Shown: one piece after another, positions 28,755-37,658 of the stretch | How the letters are laid out: each line of letters begins with the position of its first letter | Numbering within the stretch: the first letter of the stretch is position 1 | Origin: Lactococcus garvieae subsp. garvieae | GTDB lineage: Bacteria > Bacillota > Bacilli > Lactobacillales > Streptococcaceae | Assembly: GCF_029024465.1 (NCBI RefSeq) | Contig: NZ_CP118950.1 | Coordinates: 124,001 to 188,000 of the forward strand | Direction: 5' to 3' | DNA: 64,000 nucleotides | The notes under the pieces: model-generated | Told to the model about the DNA's origin: nothing | Database searches by the model: none | The model's input: only the letters and a program-made list of their open reading frames with translations | Made by a program: the position numbers and the translations under genes

Positions 28755-28932
28755 CATAAGCTAAGTTTTACTTTTATTAAAAAATAAAACTTAACGCTAT
28801 GTGTAAGATATTTTATTGAGATGCCTTCTCGGCGTCTTGCTAAAATTGATAAAGCTTGTCAACTTTAGTAAGATGTCGAGAAGATGTCTATATAAATCAT
28901 CCGCCAACCTGGCCCTAGTAGCCAGCGTGGTA
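28755..28932 (+). ncRNA. structured rplB-rpsS spacer with a 31-bp hairpin
   Basis: The 212-nt spacer holds three hairpins in transcript orientation. One at 28755-28801 has a TAAGTTTTA/TAAAACTTA core. One at 28820-28888 has 31-nt arms pairing at 29 of 31 positions (six G-U pairs, two A-C mismatches) around a seven-nt loop. A small CTGGC/GCCAG hairpin near 28908-28930 lies just before the rpsS ribosome binding site. No T-run follows the big hairpin, so it is not an intrinsic terminator. Function unknown. Confidence 0.6.
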
Positions 28933-28958
28933 TCAAATTTAAAGGAGAACTCAAAAAC

Positions 28959-29237
28959 ATGAGTCGTAGTCTTAAGAAGGGGCCTTTCGCTGACGAGCAT
29001 TTGATGAAAAAAGTCGAAGCTCAAGAAAACGCCGAAAAGAAATCAGTGATCAAAACTTGGTCACGCCGTTCTACAATCTACCCTAACTTTGTAGGACTTA
29101 CAATTGCTGTTTACGATGGTCGCAAACACGTTCCCGTTTATGTTCAAGAAGATATGGTTGGACACAAATTAGGTGAATTTGCACCAACTCGTACTTACCG
29201 TGGTCACGCTGCTGACGACAAGAAAACTAGACGTTAA
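28959..29237 (+). CDS. rpsS: 30S ribosomal protein S19
   Basis: 92 aa, binds in the 30S head with S13. [13 protein letters not shown] start and the [16 protein letters not shown] motif are intact. It follows the folded spacer and an AAAGGAG site. Confidence 0.98.
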   Translation: MSRSLKKGPFADEHLMKKVEAQENAEKKSVIKTWSRRSTIYPNFVGLTIAVYDGRKHVPVYVQEDMVGHKLGEFAPTRTYRGHAADDKKTRR

Positions 29238-29252
29238 TAGGAGGAGAACAAA

Positions 29253-29600
29253 ATGGCAGAAATCACTTCAGCTAAAGCAACTGCAAAAACAGTTCGCGTT
29301 TCACCTCGTAAAACTCGTCTTGTTACAGACTTGATTCGTGGTAAACGTGTTGCGGATGCAATCGCAATCTTGAAATTCACACCGACTAAAGGTGCTGCAG
29401 AAGTTCTTAAAGTAATGAACTCAGCTATCGCTAATGCAGAAAACAACTTTGGTCTTGAAAAAGCTAACTTGGTAGTTAGCGAAACTTTCGTCAACGAAGG
29501 ACCAACAATGAAACGTTTCCGTCCACGTGCGAAAGGTTCAGCTTCACCAATCAACAAACGTACTAGCCACATTACAGTAGTAGTGGCTGAGAAAGAATAA
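29253..29600 (+). CDS. rplV: 50S ribosomal protein L22
   Basis: 115 aa. [18 protein letters not shown] start and the beta-hairpin loop [19 protein letters not shown] that lines the exit tunnel near the macrolide site; wild-type-like, no insertion seen. Confidence 0.98.
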   Translation: MAEITSAKATAKTVRVSPRKTRLVTDLIRGKRVADAIAILKFTPTKGAAEVLKVMNSAIANAENNFGLEKANLVVSETFVNEGPTMKRFRPRAKGSASPINKRTSHITVVVAEKE

Positions 29601-29612
29601 GGAGGTAAAATC

Positions 29613-30266
29613 GTGGGTCAAAAAATTCATCCAATTGGTATGCGTGTTGGCGTTATTCGCGACTGGGATGCCAAATGGTATGCTGAGAAAGAATATGCGG
29701 ATTACCTTCACGAAGATTTGGCAATTCGCCAACTCGTTCAAACAAAACTTGCTGATGCTTCAGTTTCACTTATTGAAACAGAACGTGCTGTAAACAAAGT
29801 TATCGTTACTTTGCACACTGCAAAACCAGGTATGGTTATCGGTAAATCTGGTGCTAACGTTGATGCACTTCGTGCAGATCTCAACAAACTCACTGGTAAA
29901 CAAGTTCACATCAACATCGTTGAGATCAAACGTCCTGACTTGGATGCTCACTTAGTTGGTGAAGGAATTGCTAAACAACTTGAAGCACGTATCGCTTTCC
30001 GTCGTGCTCAAAAACAAGCTATCCAACGTGCTATGCGTGCAGGAGCTAAAGGTATCAAAACTCAAGTATCTGGTCGTTTGAACGGTGCGGACATCGCCCG
30101 TGCAGAAGGATACTCTGAAGGTACAGTTCCACTCCACACATTGCGTGCGGATATCGACTATGCTTGGGAAGAAGCAGACACTACTTACGGTAAACTCGGC
30201 GTTAAAGTTTGGATCTACCGTGGTGAAGTTCTCCCAACTAAAAAATCTGTGAAAGGAGAAAATTAA
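29613..30266 (+). CDS. rpsC: 30S ribosomal protein S3
   Basis: 217 aa, GTG start after AGGAGG. KH domain with [16 protein letters not shown] and the C-terminal domain at the mRNA entry channel ([12 protein letters not shown]). Confidence 0.98.
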   Translation: MGQKIHPIGMRVGVIRDWDAKWYAEKEYADYLHEDLAIRQLVQTKLADASVSLIETERAVNKVIVTLHTAKPGMVIGKSGANVDALRADLNKLTGKQVHINIVEIKRPDLDAHLVGEGIAKQLEARIAFRRAQKQAIQRAMRAGAKGIKTQVSGRLNGADIARAEGYSEGTVPLHTLRADIDYAWEEADTTYGKLGVKVWIYRGEVLPTKKSVKGEN

Positions 30267-30269
30267 TCC

Positions 30270-30686
30270 ATGTTAGTACCAAAACGTGTAAAACACCGTC
30301 GTGAATTCCGCGGTAAAATGCGTGGCGAAGCTAAAGGCGGTAAAGAAATCGCATTCGGTGAATTTGGTCTTCAAGCGACTACTTCTCACTGGATCACTAA
30401 CCGTCAAATCGAAGCAGCCCGTATTGCTATGACTCGTTACATGAAACGTAACGGTCAAGTTTGGATTAAAATCTTCCCTCATAAATCTTACACAGCCAAA
30501 GCTATTGGTGTGCGTATGGGTTCAGGGAAAGGTGCTCCTGAAGGTTGGGTATCACCAGTTAAACGTGGTAAAATCATGTTTGAAATTGCTGGTGTAAGTG
30601 AAGAAGTAGCACGTGAAGCTTTGCGTCTTGCATCTCACAAACTTCCAGTCAAGACTAAATTTGTAAAACGAGGTGACGCAGAATGA
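30270..30686 (+). CDS. rplP: 50S ribosomal protein L16
   Basis: 138 aa, located near the A-site tRNA elbow. [16 protein letters not shown] start. It is 3 nt after rpsC and overlaps rpmC by ATGA. Confidence 0.98.
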   Translation: MLVPKRVKHRREFRGKMRGEAKGGKEIAFGEFGLQATTSHWITNRQIEAARIAMTRYMKRNGQVWIKIFPHKSYTAKAIGVRMGSGKGAPEGWVSPVKRGKIMFEIAGVSEEVAREALRLASHKLPVKTKFVKRGDAE

Positions 30687-30892
30687 AATTGAACGAAACA
30701 AAATCACTTCTCAAGGATCTCCGCGCTTTGTCAATCGACGAATTGGCTACACGCGAAGCTGAATTGAAAAAAGAATTGTTTGAACTTCGTTTCCAAGCTG
30801 CAGCTGGTCGTCTCGAAAACACAGCGAAACTTGACGAAGTGAAGAAAACAATTGCACGTGTTAAAACTGTGCAACGCGAATTGACTAAATAG
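30683..30892 (+). CDS. rpmC: 50S ribosomal protein L29
   Basis: 69 aa, two-helix protein near the exit tunnel; [24 protein letters not shown] is the signature. Starts inside the end of rplP (4-nt overlap). Confidence 0.97.
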   Translation: MKLNETKSLLKDLRALSIDELATREAELKKELFELRFQAAAGRLENTAKLDEVKKTIARVKTVQRELTK

Positions 30893-30910
30893 ATCGGGAG
30901 AAATACATAA

Positions 30911-31171
30911 ATGGAACGTAATCAACGTAAAGTTTATCAAGGCCGCGTGGTTTCAGACAAAATGGATAAAACTATCACAGTTGTCGTAGAAACTAAACGT
31001 AACCACCCAGTCTATGGTAAACGCATTAACTACTCTAAAAAATACAAAGCTCATGACGAAAACAATACTGCCAAAACTGGTGATATCGTACGTATCATGG
31101 AAACTCGTCCTCTTTCAAAAGACAAACGTTTCCGCTTGATCGAAATCGTTGAAGAAGCTGTAATTATCTAA
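30911..31171 (+). CDS. rpsQ: 30S ribosomal protein S17
   Basis: 86 aa, an OB-fold primary 16S rRNA-binding protein. [18 protein letters not shown] and [14 protein letters not shown] are typical. Confidence 0.97.
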   Translation: MERNQRKVYQGRVVSDKMDKTITVVVETKRNHPVYGKRINYSKKYKAHDENNTAKTGDIVRIMETRPLSKDKRFRLIEIVEEAVII

Positions 31172-31192
31172 GCTAACTAGGAGGAAAAAAGC

Positions 31193-31561
31193 ATGATTCA
31201 AACAGAAAGCCGTTTGAAAGTTGCAGATAACTCTGGTGCCAAAGAAATCTTGACTATCCGTGTACTCGGTGGTTCAAGCCGTAAATTCGCTGGTATTGGT
31301 GATGTTATCGTAGCTACAGTAAAATCAGCTGCCCCTGGTGGAGCTGTTAAAAAAGGTGAAGTTGTTAAAGCTGTTATCGTTCGTACTAAATCTGGTGCTA
31401 AACGTCCTGATGGATCTTACATCAAATTTGACGAAAACGCAGCAGTTATTATCCGTGACGATAAAACACCTAAAGGAACACGTATCTTTGGCCCAGTAGC
31501 TCGTGAACTTCGCGAAGCTGGTTACATGAAGATTGTTTCTTTGGCACCTGAGGTTCTCTAA
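31193..31561 (+). CDS. rplN: 50S ribosomal protein L14
   Basis: 122 aa, forms an intersubunit bridge with 16S rRNA. Starts [18 protein letters not shown], ends at the universal [17 protein letters not shown] long folded spacer follows. Confidence 0.98.
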   Translation: MIQTESRLKVADNSGAKEILTIRVLGGSSRKFAGIGDVIVATVKSAAPGGAVKKGEVVKAVIVRTKSGAKRPDGSYIKFDENAAVIIRDDKTPKGTRIFGPVARELREAGYMKIVSLAPEVL

Positions 31562-31578
31562 TATTTAGAGGATGTCGA

Positions 31579-31700
31579 AATAGCGGGAGAACATCCCGCT
31601 ATTGATGTCAAAATCAACAAAAGGAATTTTATTCCACATTTATAAATCCACTTCTATCATAGATAGAAATAGTCCCCTACATGTAGGGTGCCCAGAGGGC
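31579..31700 (+). ncRNA. rplN-rplX spacer with five consecutive hairpins
   Basis: Five stem-loops follow one another in the 157-nt spacer: AATAGCGGGA/TCCCGCTATT (31579-31603, 10 bp), GGAAT/ATTCC (31623-31635), CTATC/GATAG (31654-31666), CCCTAC/GTAGGG (31675-31688) and GCCC/GGGC (31690-31700), the last just before the rplX ribosome binding site. No terminator-like T-run follows. A regulatory or RNA-processing role is inferred. Confidence 0.55.
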
Positions 31701-31718
31701 GTAAGAAAGGAATATCAA

Positions 31719-32024
31719 ATGTTTGTAAAAACTGGAGATACTGTAAAAGTTATCGCAGGTAAAGACCGCGGTACAACAGGTAAAGTAATCAAAGCTTTAC
31801 CAAAAATGAACAAAGTCATCGTTGAAGGTGTTGCTATCATGAAGAAACACCAAAAACCAGACGCTGTTAATCCAAACGGCGCTATCCTTGAAATCGAAGC
31901 ACCTATCCACGTTTCTAACGTACAAGTGCTCGACAAAAACGGTGTAGCTGGTCGTGTTGGTTATAAAGAAGTTGACGGCAAAAAAGTTCGTTTCAACAAA
32001 AAATCAGGCGAAGTCCTAGACTAA
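31719..32024 (+). CDS. rplX: 50S ribosomal protein L24
   Basis: 101 aa, KOW domain ([15 protein letters not shown]), an assembly initiator of the 50S subunit. ATG 31719 after AAAGGAAT gives family length; a longer frame from 31602 would translate the hairpin spacer and is rejected. Confidence 0.96.
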   Translation: MFVKTGDTVKVIAGKDRGTTGKVIKALPKMNKVIVEGVAIMKKHQKPDAVNPNGAILEIEAPIHVSNVQVLDKNGVAGRVGYKEVDGKKVRFNKKSGEVLD

Positions 32025-32043
32025 GACGGGAAGGAGAAAGAAT

Positions 32044-32586
32044 ATGACTAATCGTTTAAAAGAAAAATACTCTAACGAAGTAGTACCAGCATTGACTGAA
32101 AAATTCGGTTACACTTCAATCATGGCAGTGCCAAAAGTTGAAAAAATCGTGCTTAACATGGGTGTTGGGGATGCAGTAAGCAACTCTAAAAACCTTGACA
32201 AAGCCGTTGCTGAATTGGCTTTGATCTCTGGTCAAAAACCGTTGATTACTAAAGCTAAAAAATCAATCGCGGCTTTCCGTCTTCGTGAAGGTCAAGCTAT
32301 CGGTGCGAAAGTAACTCTTCGTGGCGAACGCATGTACGAATTTTTGGATAAACTCGTAACTGTTTCTCTTCCACGTGTACGTGACTTCCACGGTGTATCA
32401 AACAAATCGTTTGATGGACGCGGAAACTACACACTTGGTGTGAAAGAACAATTGATCTTCCCAGAAATCTCATACGATGATGTTGATAAAGTACGTGGTT
32501 TGGATGTTGTTATCGTAACAACTGCGAACACTGACGAAGAATCACATGAATTGCTTGCTAAACTTGGCATGCCGTTTGCTAAATAA
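32044..32586 (+). CDS. rplE: 50S ribosomal protein L5
   Basis: 180 aa, binds 5S rRNA and the P-site t[15 protein letters not shown] and [14 protein letters not shown] are diagnostic. Confidence 0.98.
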   Translation: MTNRLKEKYSNEVVPALTEKFGYTSIMAVPKVEKIVLNMGVGDAVSNSKNLDKAVAELALISGQKPLITKAKKSIAAFRLREGQAIGAKVTLRGERMYEFLDKLVTVSLPRVRDFHGVSNKSFDGRGNYTLGVKEQLIFPEISYDDVDKVRGLDVVIVTTANTDEESHELLAKLGMPFAK

Positions 32587-32605
32587 TAGGATAGGAGAAT
32601 AACTA

Positions 32606-32791
32606 ATGGCTAAGAAATCTATGGTTGTTAAAAACCAACGCCCTGCAAAATTCTCAACGCAAGCCTACACTCGTTGCGAACGCTGCGGACGCCCACATTC
32701 AGTTTACCGCAAATTTAAACTTTGCCGTATCTGTCTTCGTGAGTTGGCTTACAAAGGTCAACTTCCAGGCGTTAAGAAAGCATCTTGGTAA
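32606..32791 (+). CDS. rpsN: 30S ribosomal protein S14, zinc-ribbon type
   Basis: 61 aa with CERC and CRIC pairs, the short zinc-binding S14. In most Firmicutes rpsH follows directly; here a terminator does. Confidence 0.97.
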
Positions 32792-32878
32792 TTTGAAATT
32801 GATATAAAAGGGCATTTCAGAAGCTTAGCTTATTGCCCATGCAATCTCCACGGGGGATTGTGGTTCTAACAGATAAAA

Positions 32879-32909
32879 ACACTTTCTCATTTGAGGAAGT
32901 TTTTTTTGT
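32879..32909 (+). terminator. terminator after rpsN
   Basis: The arms ACTTTCTC and GAGGAAGT with an ATTT loop are followed by eight T. It ends the S10/first spc transcript before rpsH, which is about 4.9 kb further on. Confidence 0.82.
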
Positions 32910-33018
32910 TTTCAAATATATTTTTATTACAATATTATTTTTTAATGGAATTAAAATAAGATATACTTAAATAAAGTAAAAAATAAATAAAAGCATGATG
33001 CAAATTGGAGACTTTGTG

Positions 33019-34623
33019 ATGACCATCTACGACATCTTTTTCTTATTGGGCGGGTTGGGCCTTTTCTTATACGGTATGAGCTTGATGAGTGATGGTTTAA
33101 GCTTGATTGCCGGTTCTCAATTAAAAAAAATCTTAAAACGTTTGACACGCAATAAATGGCTCGGCGCTTTTTTAGGTTTTATTATCACCGCGGTCATTCA
33201 AAGTTCTACAGCAACAACGGTTATGGTTTTAGGGTTTATTGATTCATCATTGAGGAATTTGAGCCAAGCTGCAGGAATTATTATGGGGGCCAATGCCGGT
33301 ACCACCTTAACAGGGATTTTATTTACATTTAATATTCAAGATATTGTTCCCTTTGTTATCTTTGTAGGCACAATTGCCACACTGTTTATGAAACGTAAGG
33401 CTTTCAATCATATGGGGATGATCTTGTTAGGGTTTGGGCTCTTGTTTTTAGGACTCAATCTGATGAGTGCTTTAATGATCCCTTTAAGAGAAGCACCTCT
33501 CATGGCGGAACTGTTTACGCATACGCAAATGCCTCTCGTGGGTTTATTGGTGGGCTTTGCTGTTACTGCTTTGATTCAAAGTTCAACTGCATCAGTAGGG
33601 ATTTTGCTGACGATGGTTGCTGCGGGTATTGTAGTTGATTTACATCAAGCCATATTTATTCTGTATGGGTTTAATGTGGGGACTGTTGTAACCACCCTTC
33701 TCGCAGCACTTCGTGGAAATAAAACAGCCAAGCAGGCTGCGATGGTCCATGTTTGGTTTAATATTATTGGAGCGCTCCTTTTCACTGCTTTGACGATTTT
33801 ACCTTTCGGCTTTGTCAGTCTTATTCAAAAGACTTCTGAAAACATTGCGCTGCAACTCGTTTATGCACATATTATTTTTAATGTCGCAACACTTTTTATT
33901 TTGTTGCCCCTCTCGAAGTTCATTATTCAGCTGGCAGAAAAGAGTGTTAGAAATGCACCAGATGATACAACACACCTGAAATTAAAATTTATTGACCGCA
34001 GGTTACTCCGCACACCAGAAATTGAAGTTGAGCATATCCTTAAAGAAATTCAACGCACATTTGAGCTTATACAAGAGGATTTTGTCGAAGGAATGAATGT
34101 TCAACGCGGAGAAAAAAGAAGTACGGGTCTTACGAACGAAACGTTGATCAACTACTTGGTTCAGGAGATTAATCGGGCACTTGTCAATCTGAATACAGTT
34201 GAGCTTAAGGATAAATATGCTATTTCTGTGGGAAGAGCATATAAAATTATTAATTATCTGGCCCAGATTGAGGTTTATACAAAAGAGATTGTCTTGACAC
34301 TGGATGGCTACGATTACTCGGAGGAAGAAGTAGATAAGGAAAAAAATGAATTGGCCATTCAGCTGGTCATGGAGTCTATCGTCCCACTAATAGAGAGGAT
34401 GTTAGATCAAGTTTTTATATTCTTTAAAGATAAAAAATATGAGGAAGAAAAGCGTCTACTATATGATGAGGTTAAAAAGTTAGAGCGGGAAATTTTTAAC
34501 CTTACTCAAGTTAATAGAGATTTGCTGCGAGCAGATTTTGAAGACATTCGGATTCTTAACAATTTACGAAAAATAAGTACGGATATCATCCATATCGCAG
34601 AAGTATTGAATTATAAAGTGTAA
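33019..34623 (+). CDS. Na+/phosphate cotransporter (NptA/PNaS family) with PhoU-like tail
   Basis: 534 aa. Two inverted repeats of the Na/Pi cotransporter domain contain the QSS motifs (AVIQSSTATTVM, ALIQSSTASVGI). A cytoplasmic helical PhoU-like region follows (about residues 330-534). It would take up phosphate with sodium. ATG 33019 follows TTGGAG by 8 nt. Confidence 0.9.
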   Translation: MTIYDIFFLLGGLGLFLYGMSLMSDGLSLIAGSQLKKILKRLTRNKWLGAFLGFIITAVIQSSTATTVMVLGFIDSSLRNLSQAAGIIMGANAGTTLTGILFTFNIQDIVPFVIFVGTIATLFMKRKAFNHMGMILLGFGLLFLGLNLMSALMIPLREAPLMAELFTHTQMPLVGLLVGFAVTALIQSSTASVGILLTMVAAGIVVDLHQAIFILYGFNVGTVVTTLLAALRGNKTAKQAAMVHVWFNIIGALLFTALTILPFGFVSLIQKTSENIALQLVYAHIIFNVATLFILLPLSKFIIQLAEKSVRNAPDDTTHLKLKFIDRRLLRTPEIEVEHILKEIQRTFELIQEDFVEGMNVQRGEKRSTGLTNETLINYLVQEINRALVNLNTVELKDKYAISVGRAYKIINYLAQIEVYTKEIVLTLDGYDYSEEEVDKEKNELAIQLVMESIVPLIERMLDQVFIFFKDKKYEEEKRLLYDEVKKLEREIFNLTQVNRDLLRADFEDIRILNNLRKISTDIIHIAEVLNYKV

Positions 34624-34624
34624 T

Positions 34625-34649
34625 AAAAGGAATTTATTCCTTTTTTTTT
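34625..34649 (+). terminator. Na/Pi cotransporter gene terminator
   Basis: The arms AAAAGGAAT and ATTCCTTTT with a two-nt loop, followed by T residues. Confidence 0.8.
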
Positions 34650-34651
34650 AT

Positions 34652-34844
34652 AAAAAAAAGCAGTACGAAAAGTACTGCTCTAAAATCAAGTTTTAACAGA
34701 TTGAAAAGAGAATTGTAATTGTTTTTTGTCATAAATTTTTTTGGGTAAGGGTCTCTGAGGATCAGAGAACTTTTCAAGGTGTCTTCAACATGATGGAGTG
34801 ATTAACTACGCTTTTAGTATACTATAAAGTTATGAATAGGTAAA
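34652..34844 (-). ncRNA. candidate small RNA gene with promoter and terminator
   Basis: On the minus strand TTTACC (34844-34839) and TATACT (34821-34816) have a 17-nt spacer and predict a start near 34809. The transcript would hold a perfect TCTCTGA/TCAGAGA hairpin (34752-34768). It would end at an AGCAGTAC/GTACTGCT hairpin (34659-34679) followed by eight T, giving about 158 nt. No minus-strand gene lies nearby to explain that terminator, and no sensible ORF was found. I recognise no RNA family. The rest of the 34624-35003 gap holds a terminator and the Spx gene promoter. Confidence 0.5.
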
Positions 34845-34936
34845 ATAAATCTTTTTGATAGTTGTAATTAAATATATTAATTAATATTTTGGTGATTTGA
34901 TTACATTTAATAATCTTTCTAATTAAATAGATTTAT

Positions 34937-34965
34937 TTTACAAATCCAAAGTAAAACTCTACACT
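34937..34965 (+). promoter_or_regulatory. promoter of the Spx-like gene
   Basis: TTTACA (34937-34942) and TACACT (34960-34965) with a 17-nt spacer, about 38 nt before the ATG. Confidence 0.6.
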
Positions 34966-35003
34966 ATTTATAGAAATATGACAGACATAACCAAGGAGAA
35001 AAA

Positions 35004-35405
35004 ATGATTACTATCTACTATCGCAACTCTTGTTTATCCAGTAGAAAGGCAATAAATTGGCTGAATGACCACCGCATTCCTTATCGAAAATGTTCGATAG
35101 ATTGTGTGAGCAGTGAAGACTTGTCATACATGCTTCGATTAACCGAAAATGGTATTGATGACATAGTGAAGTCTACGAAACGTTGCACAGAAGATTTGTA
35201 CCGAAAAATTCTTCGTCTCCAACAGATGCATTTTAATGAGGCAGTCGTTTATCTCAGTGAAAATGCGGAACTCTTACAGACACCCTTGATTGTTGATCAT
35301 AATAAATTTTTAGTGGGCTATCATTCCGAAAACATTCGGCAGTTTGCGCCACGGTATTATCGGATGAGCAGTATTTTTCTACATCAGTACAAACGCCAAA
35401 ATTAA
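35004..35405 (+). CDS. Spx/ArsC-family regulator with a single N-terminal cysteine
   Basis: 133 aa with the ArsC-like fold of Spx (MITIYYRNSCLSSRKAINWL). The usual CxxC redox switch is CLSS here, so disulfide sensing of the Spx type is not possible through that motif. Lactococci carry several Spx paralogues that bind RNA polymerase alpha. The ldhB promoter begins about 37 nt downstream. Confidence 0.85.
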   Translation: MITIYYRNSCLSSRKAINWLNDHRIPYRKCSIDCVSSEDLSYMLRLTENGIDDIVKSTKRCTEDLYRKILRLQQMHFNEAVVYLSENAELLQTPLIVDHNKFLVGYHSENIRQFAPRYYRMSSIFLHQYKRQN

Positions 35406-35441
35406 TTAAATAATTTAATATCTATCATTAAATTAATTCAT

Positions 35442-35470
35442 TTTACAAATGTCGAATGATGGATTAATAT
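35442..35470 (+). promoter_or_regulatory. ldhB promoter
   Basis: TTTACA (35442-35447) and TAATAT (35465-35470) with a 17-nt spacer. The -35 and following AAT match the Spx gene promoter. Confidence 0.6.
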
Positions 35471-35505
35471 AGAGATAGAGAAATAATAGAGAAGGAAGTG
35501 TAAAT

Positions 35506-36459
35506 ATGCAAGTAACAAATAGAAAAGTAGTCGTTGTCGGAACAGGATTTGTCGGAACAAGCATTGCTTACTCTATGATTAATCAAGGGATTGTTAATGA
35601 CCTTGTGCTGATTGATGTGAATCAAGAAAAAGCTGAGGGTGAAGCTCTAGACCTCCTTGACGGCATCGCTTGGGGTCAAGAAAATGTAAATGTCAAATCA
35701 GGCGGCTATGAAGAATGTAAAGATGCAAATGTGGTTGTTATTACGGCAGGGATTAATCAAAAACCAGGACAAACACGTTTAGAGCTTGTAGATACAAATG
35801 CTAAAATAATGAAATCTATTGTGGACGAGGTCATGAAGTCTGGCTTTGACGGCGTCTTTGTTATTGCTTCTAACCCTGTAGATGTTCTGACTTACTGTGC
35901 TTGGAAAGCTTCAGGTTTACCAGCTTCTAGAGTTGTCGGAACAGGGACAACCCTAGATACGACACGTTTTCGTAAAGAACTCGCGACAAAACTTGAGATA
36001 GATCCTCGAAGTATCCACGGTTATATTATTGGTGAACATGGGGATTCAGAAGTTGCAGTGTGGTCGCATACGACGGTTGGTGGCAAACCAATTCTTGAAT
36101 TTATCGTGCAAAATAACCGCTTAGAAGTTGCTGATTTACAAATTTTATCCGACAAGGTTAAAAATGCTGCTTATGAAATTATTGACCGCAAAAAGGCGAC
36201 TTATTATGGTATCGGAATGAGCACAGCAAGAATAGTAAAAGCTATTCTTAATAATGAACAAGCAGTTCTTCCTGTTTCGGCATACTTAGAAGGTCAATAT
36301 GGTGAAGAAGGCATCTTTACTGGTGTGCCATCAGTCGTAAACCAAACCGGTGTAAGAGAAATTATCGAATTAAATATTGATGCATATGAACGGAAAGCTT
36401 TTAAAAACTCCGTGAAACAGTTGCGTGAAGTGATTCAATCACTAGAAAGTCAAGAATGA
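35506..36459 (+). CDS. ldhB: L-lactate dehydrogenase paralogue
   Basis: 317 aa. NAD-binding VVVVGTGFVGTSIA, the active-site loop region AGINQKPGQTRLELV (specificity-loop glutamine and arginine), DTTRFRKELA and the catalytic GEHGDSE. Close in remembered sequence to lactococcal LdhB, an accessory LDH rather than the main las-operon enzyme. It overlaps the next gene by 4 nt (ATGA). Confidence 0.88.
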   Translation: MQVTNRKVVVVGTGFVGTSIAYSMINQGIVNDLVLIDVNQEKAEGEALDLLDGIAWGQENVNVKSGGYEECKDANVVVITAGINQKPGQTRLELVDTNAKIMKSIVDEVMKSGFDGVFVIASNPVDVLTYCAWKASGLPASRVVGTGTTLDTTRFRKELATKLEIDPRSIHGYIIGEHGDSEVAVWSHTTVGGKPILEFIVQNNRLEVADLQILSDKVKNAAYEIIDRKKATYYGIGMSTARIVKAILNNEQAVLPVSAYLEGQYGEEGIFTGVPSVVNQTGVREIIELNIDAYERKAFKNSVKQLREVIQSLESQE

Positions 36460-37325
36460 ATCTGATCATAGGAAAAAATGGTTTGTTGGGACGGGAACTT
36501 TGCTTACGACTTGAGGCAGAAAAAATTCCTTATCTCTCTACAGGATCACAAGAGTTAGATATCACCGATAAAGCTGCAGTAGATGCGTATTTTTCCCGCT
36601 ATAAGCCACAAATTATTTATCTTTGCGCAGGCTATACTGCAGTCGAAAAAGCAGAACAAGAAGAGCGACATTTAGCTCATCAGGTCAATGCTGTCGGGAC
36701 AGAAAATATCGCACAAGCTGCTGAGAAGGTGGGGGCATTATTACTCTATGTCTCCACTGACTATGTCTTCAGCGGCGACTTGGCGCTTGGAAAAGAGTGG
36801 GAAGTAGACGCTGTTCCACAACCGCAAACCCACTATGGTTATACCAAACTATTAGGCGAAAATGCTGTGCGGGAAAACACCACTAAACATTACATCATTC
36901 GTACAAGCTGGCTTTTTGGATGCTACGGTAATAATTTTGTCTCCACGATGAAAAAGAAAGCCAAGAATAAAGAAGATCAGGTAATCATGGTGGTCAATGA
37001 TCAATTTGGTTGCCCCACTTGGACCAAAACATTGGCTGATTTCATGATTTACTTGGTGCAACATAAACCAGAATATGGTATTTATCATCTGTCCAACGCA
37101 AAAGCGGAAACAGAAAATCTTTCTTGGTTTGAATTTGCAAAATATATTTTGCGTAAAGAAAAAGTCAAGCTTTTGCCTCTTGCTACAGCAGAGCTTTCAT
37201 CAAAGGTAAAACGCCCTTACAACTCCACATTGAGTTTAAAGAAAACAGAAGCCATTGGTTTTTCAGTGCCGACCTGGCAAGAGGCTTTAAATGCCATGCA
37301 GGGGTTAGAAGAAAATGGGGAATAG
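36456..37325 (+). CDS. dTDP-4-dehydrorhamnose reductase-like protein
   Basis: 289 aa SDR fold: NLIIGKNGLLGRELC, LYVSTDYVFSG, catalytic YGYTK and RTSWLFG. RmlD makes dTDP-L-rhamnose for cell-wall polysaccharide. No rmlABC is nearby, so this may be a second copy or may act on another dTDP sugar. Coupled to ldhB by overlap. Confidence 0.82.
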   Translation: MNLIIGKNGLLGRELCLRLEAEKIPYLSTGSQELDITDKAAVDAYFSRYKPQIIYLCAGYTAVEKAEQEERHLAHQVNAVGTENIAQAAEKVGALLLYVSTDYVFSGDLALGKEWEVDAVPQPQTHYGYTKLLGENAVRENTTKHYIIRTSWLFGCYGNNFVSTMKKKAKNKEDQVIMVVNDQFGCPTWTKTLADFMIYLVQHKPEYGIYHLSNAKAETENLSWFEFAKYILRKEKVKLLPLATAELSSKVKRPYNSTLSLKKTEAIGFSVPTWQEALNAMQGLEENGE

Positions 37326-37328
37326 AAG

Positions 37329-37436
37329 ATGGAGATTCTTATCATTTGTGTCTTATTAACTTTCCTTGTTTTTCAACTATTTTCTTTTTCTAAAACATCG
37401 GTTCTTCAAGAAAAAGCTGAAGAGAGAGAAGAATAA
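37329..37436 (+). CDS. 35-aa single-span membrane microprotein
   Basis: ATG 37329 is 4 nt after the rmlD-like stop, with a GGGGA site at the end of that gene. It encodes a hydrophobic helix (ILIICVLLTFLVFQLF) and a charged tail. Function unknown; it could also be chance. Confidence 0.45.
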   Translation: MEILIICVLLTFLVFQLFSFSKTSVLQEKAEEREE

Positions 37437-37467
37437 TTCTTTAGTCGAAATATCTTTATTATTAAGA

Positions 37468-37512
37468 AAACACAGCGCCTCTTTCACGGACTGTGTTTTT
37501 TCTTTTTTTTAA
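37468..37512 (+). terminator. terminator before the rpsH promoter
   Basis: The arms AAAACACAG and CTGTGTTTT are followed by a T-rich run. Confidence 0.8.
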
Positions 37513-37542
37513 ATTAAATGGAGGAAGAAACACCCGAGCCTA

Positions 37543-37571
37543 TTGACACGATAGAAATAATTTGATAAACT
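37543..37571 (+). promoter_or_regulatory. promoter of the second spc segment (rpsH)
   Basis: TTGACA (37543-37548) and TAAACT (37566-37571) with a 17-nt spacer, so rpsH onward has its own strong promoter. Confidence 0.8.
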
Positions 37572-37658
37572 ATATAAGTTCGGTCTTTTTAAAAAGACCT
37601 CATTAATTTGAAAGTGGGATTGAACAAACCCAAACTACAAATAAGGAGAAATTACATT

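Noticed and set aside
31602-31718. N-terminal extension of L24
   Set aside because: It would translate the hairpin spacer; ATG 31719 has a ribosome binding site and gives normal length.
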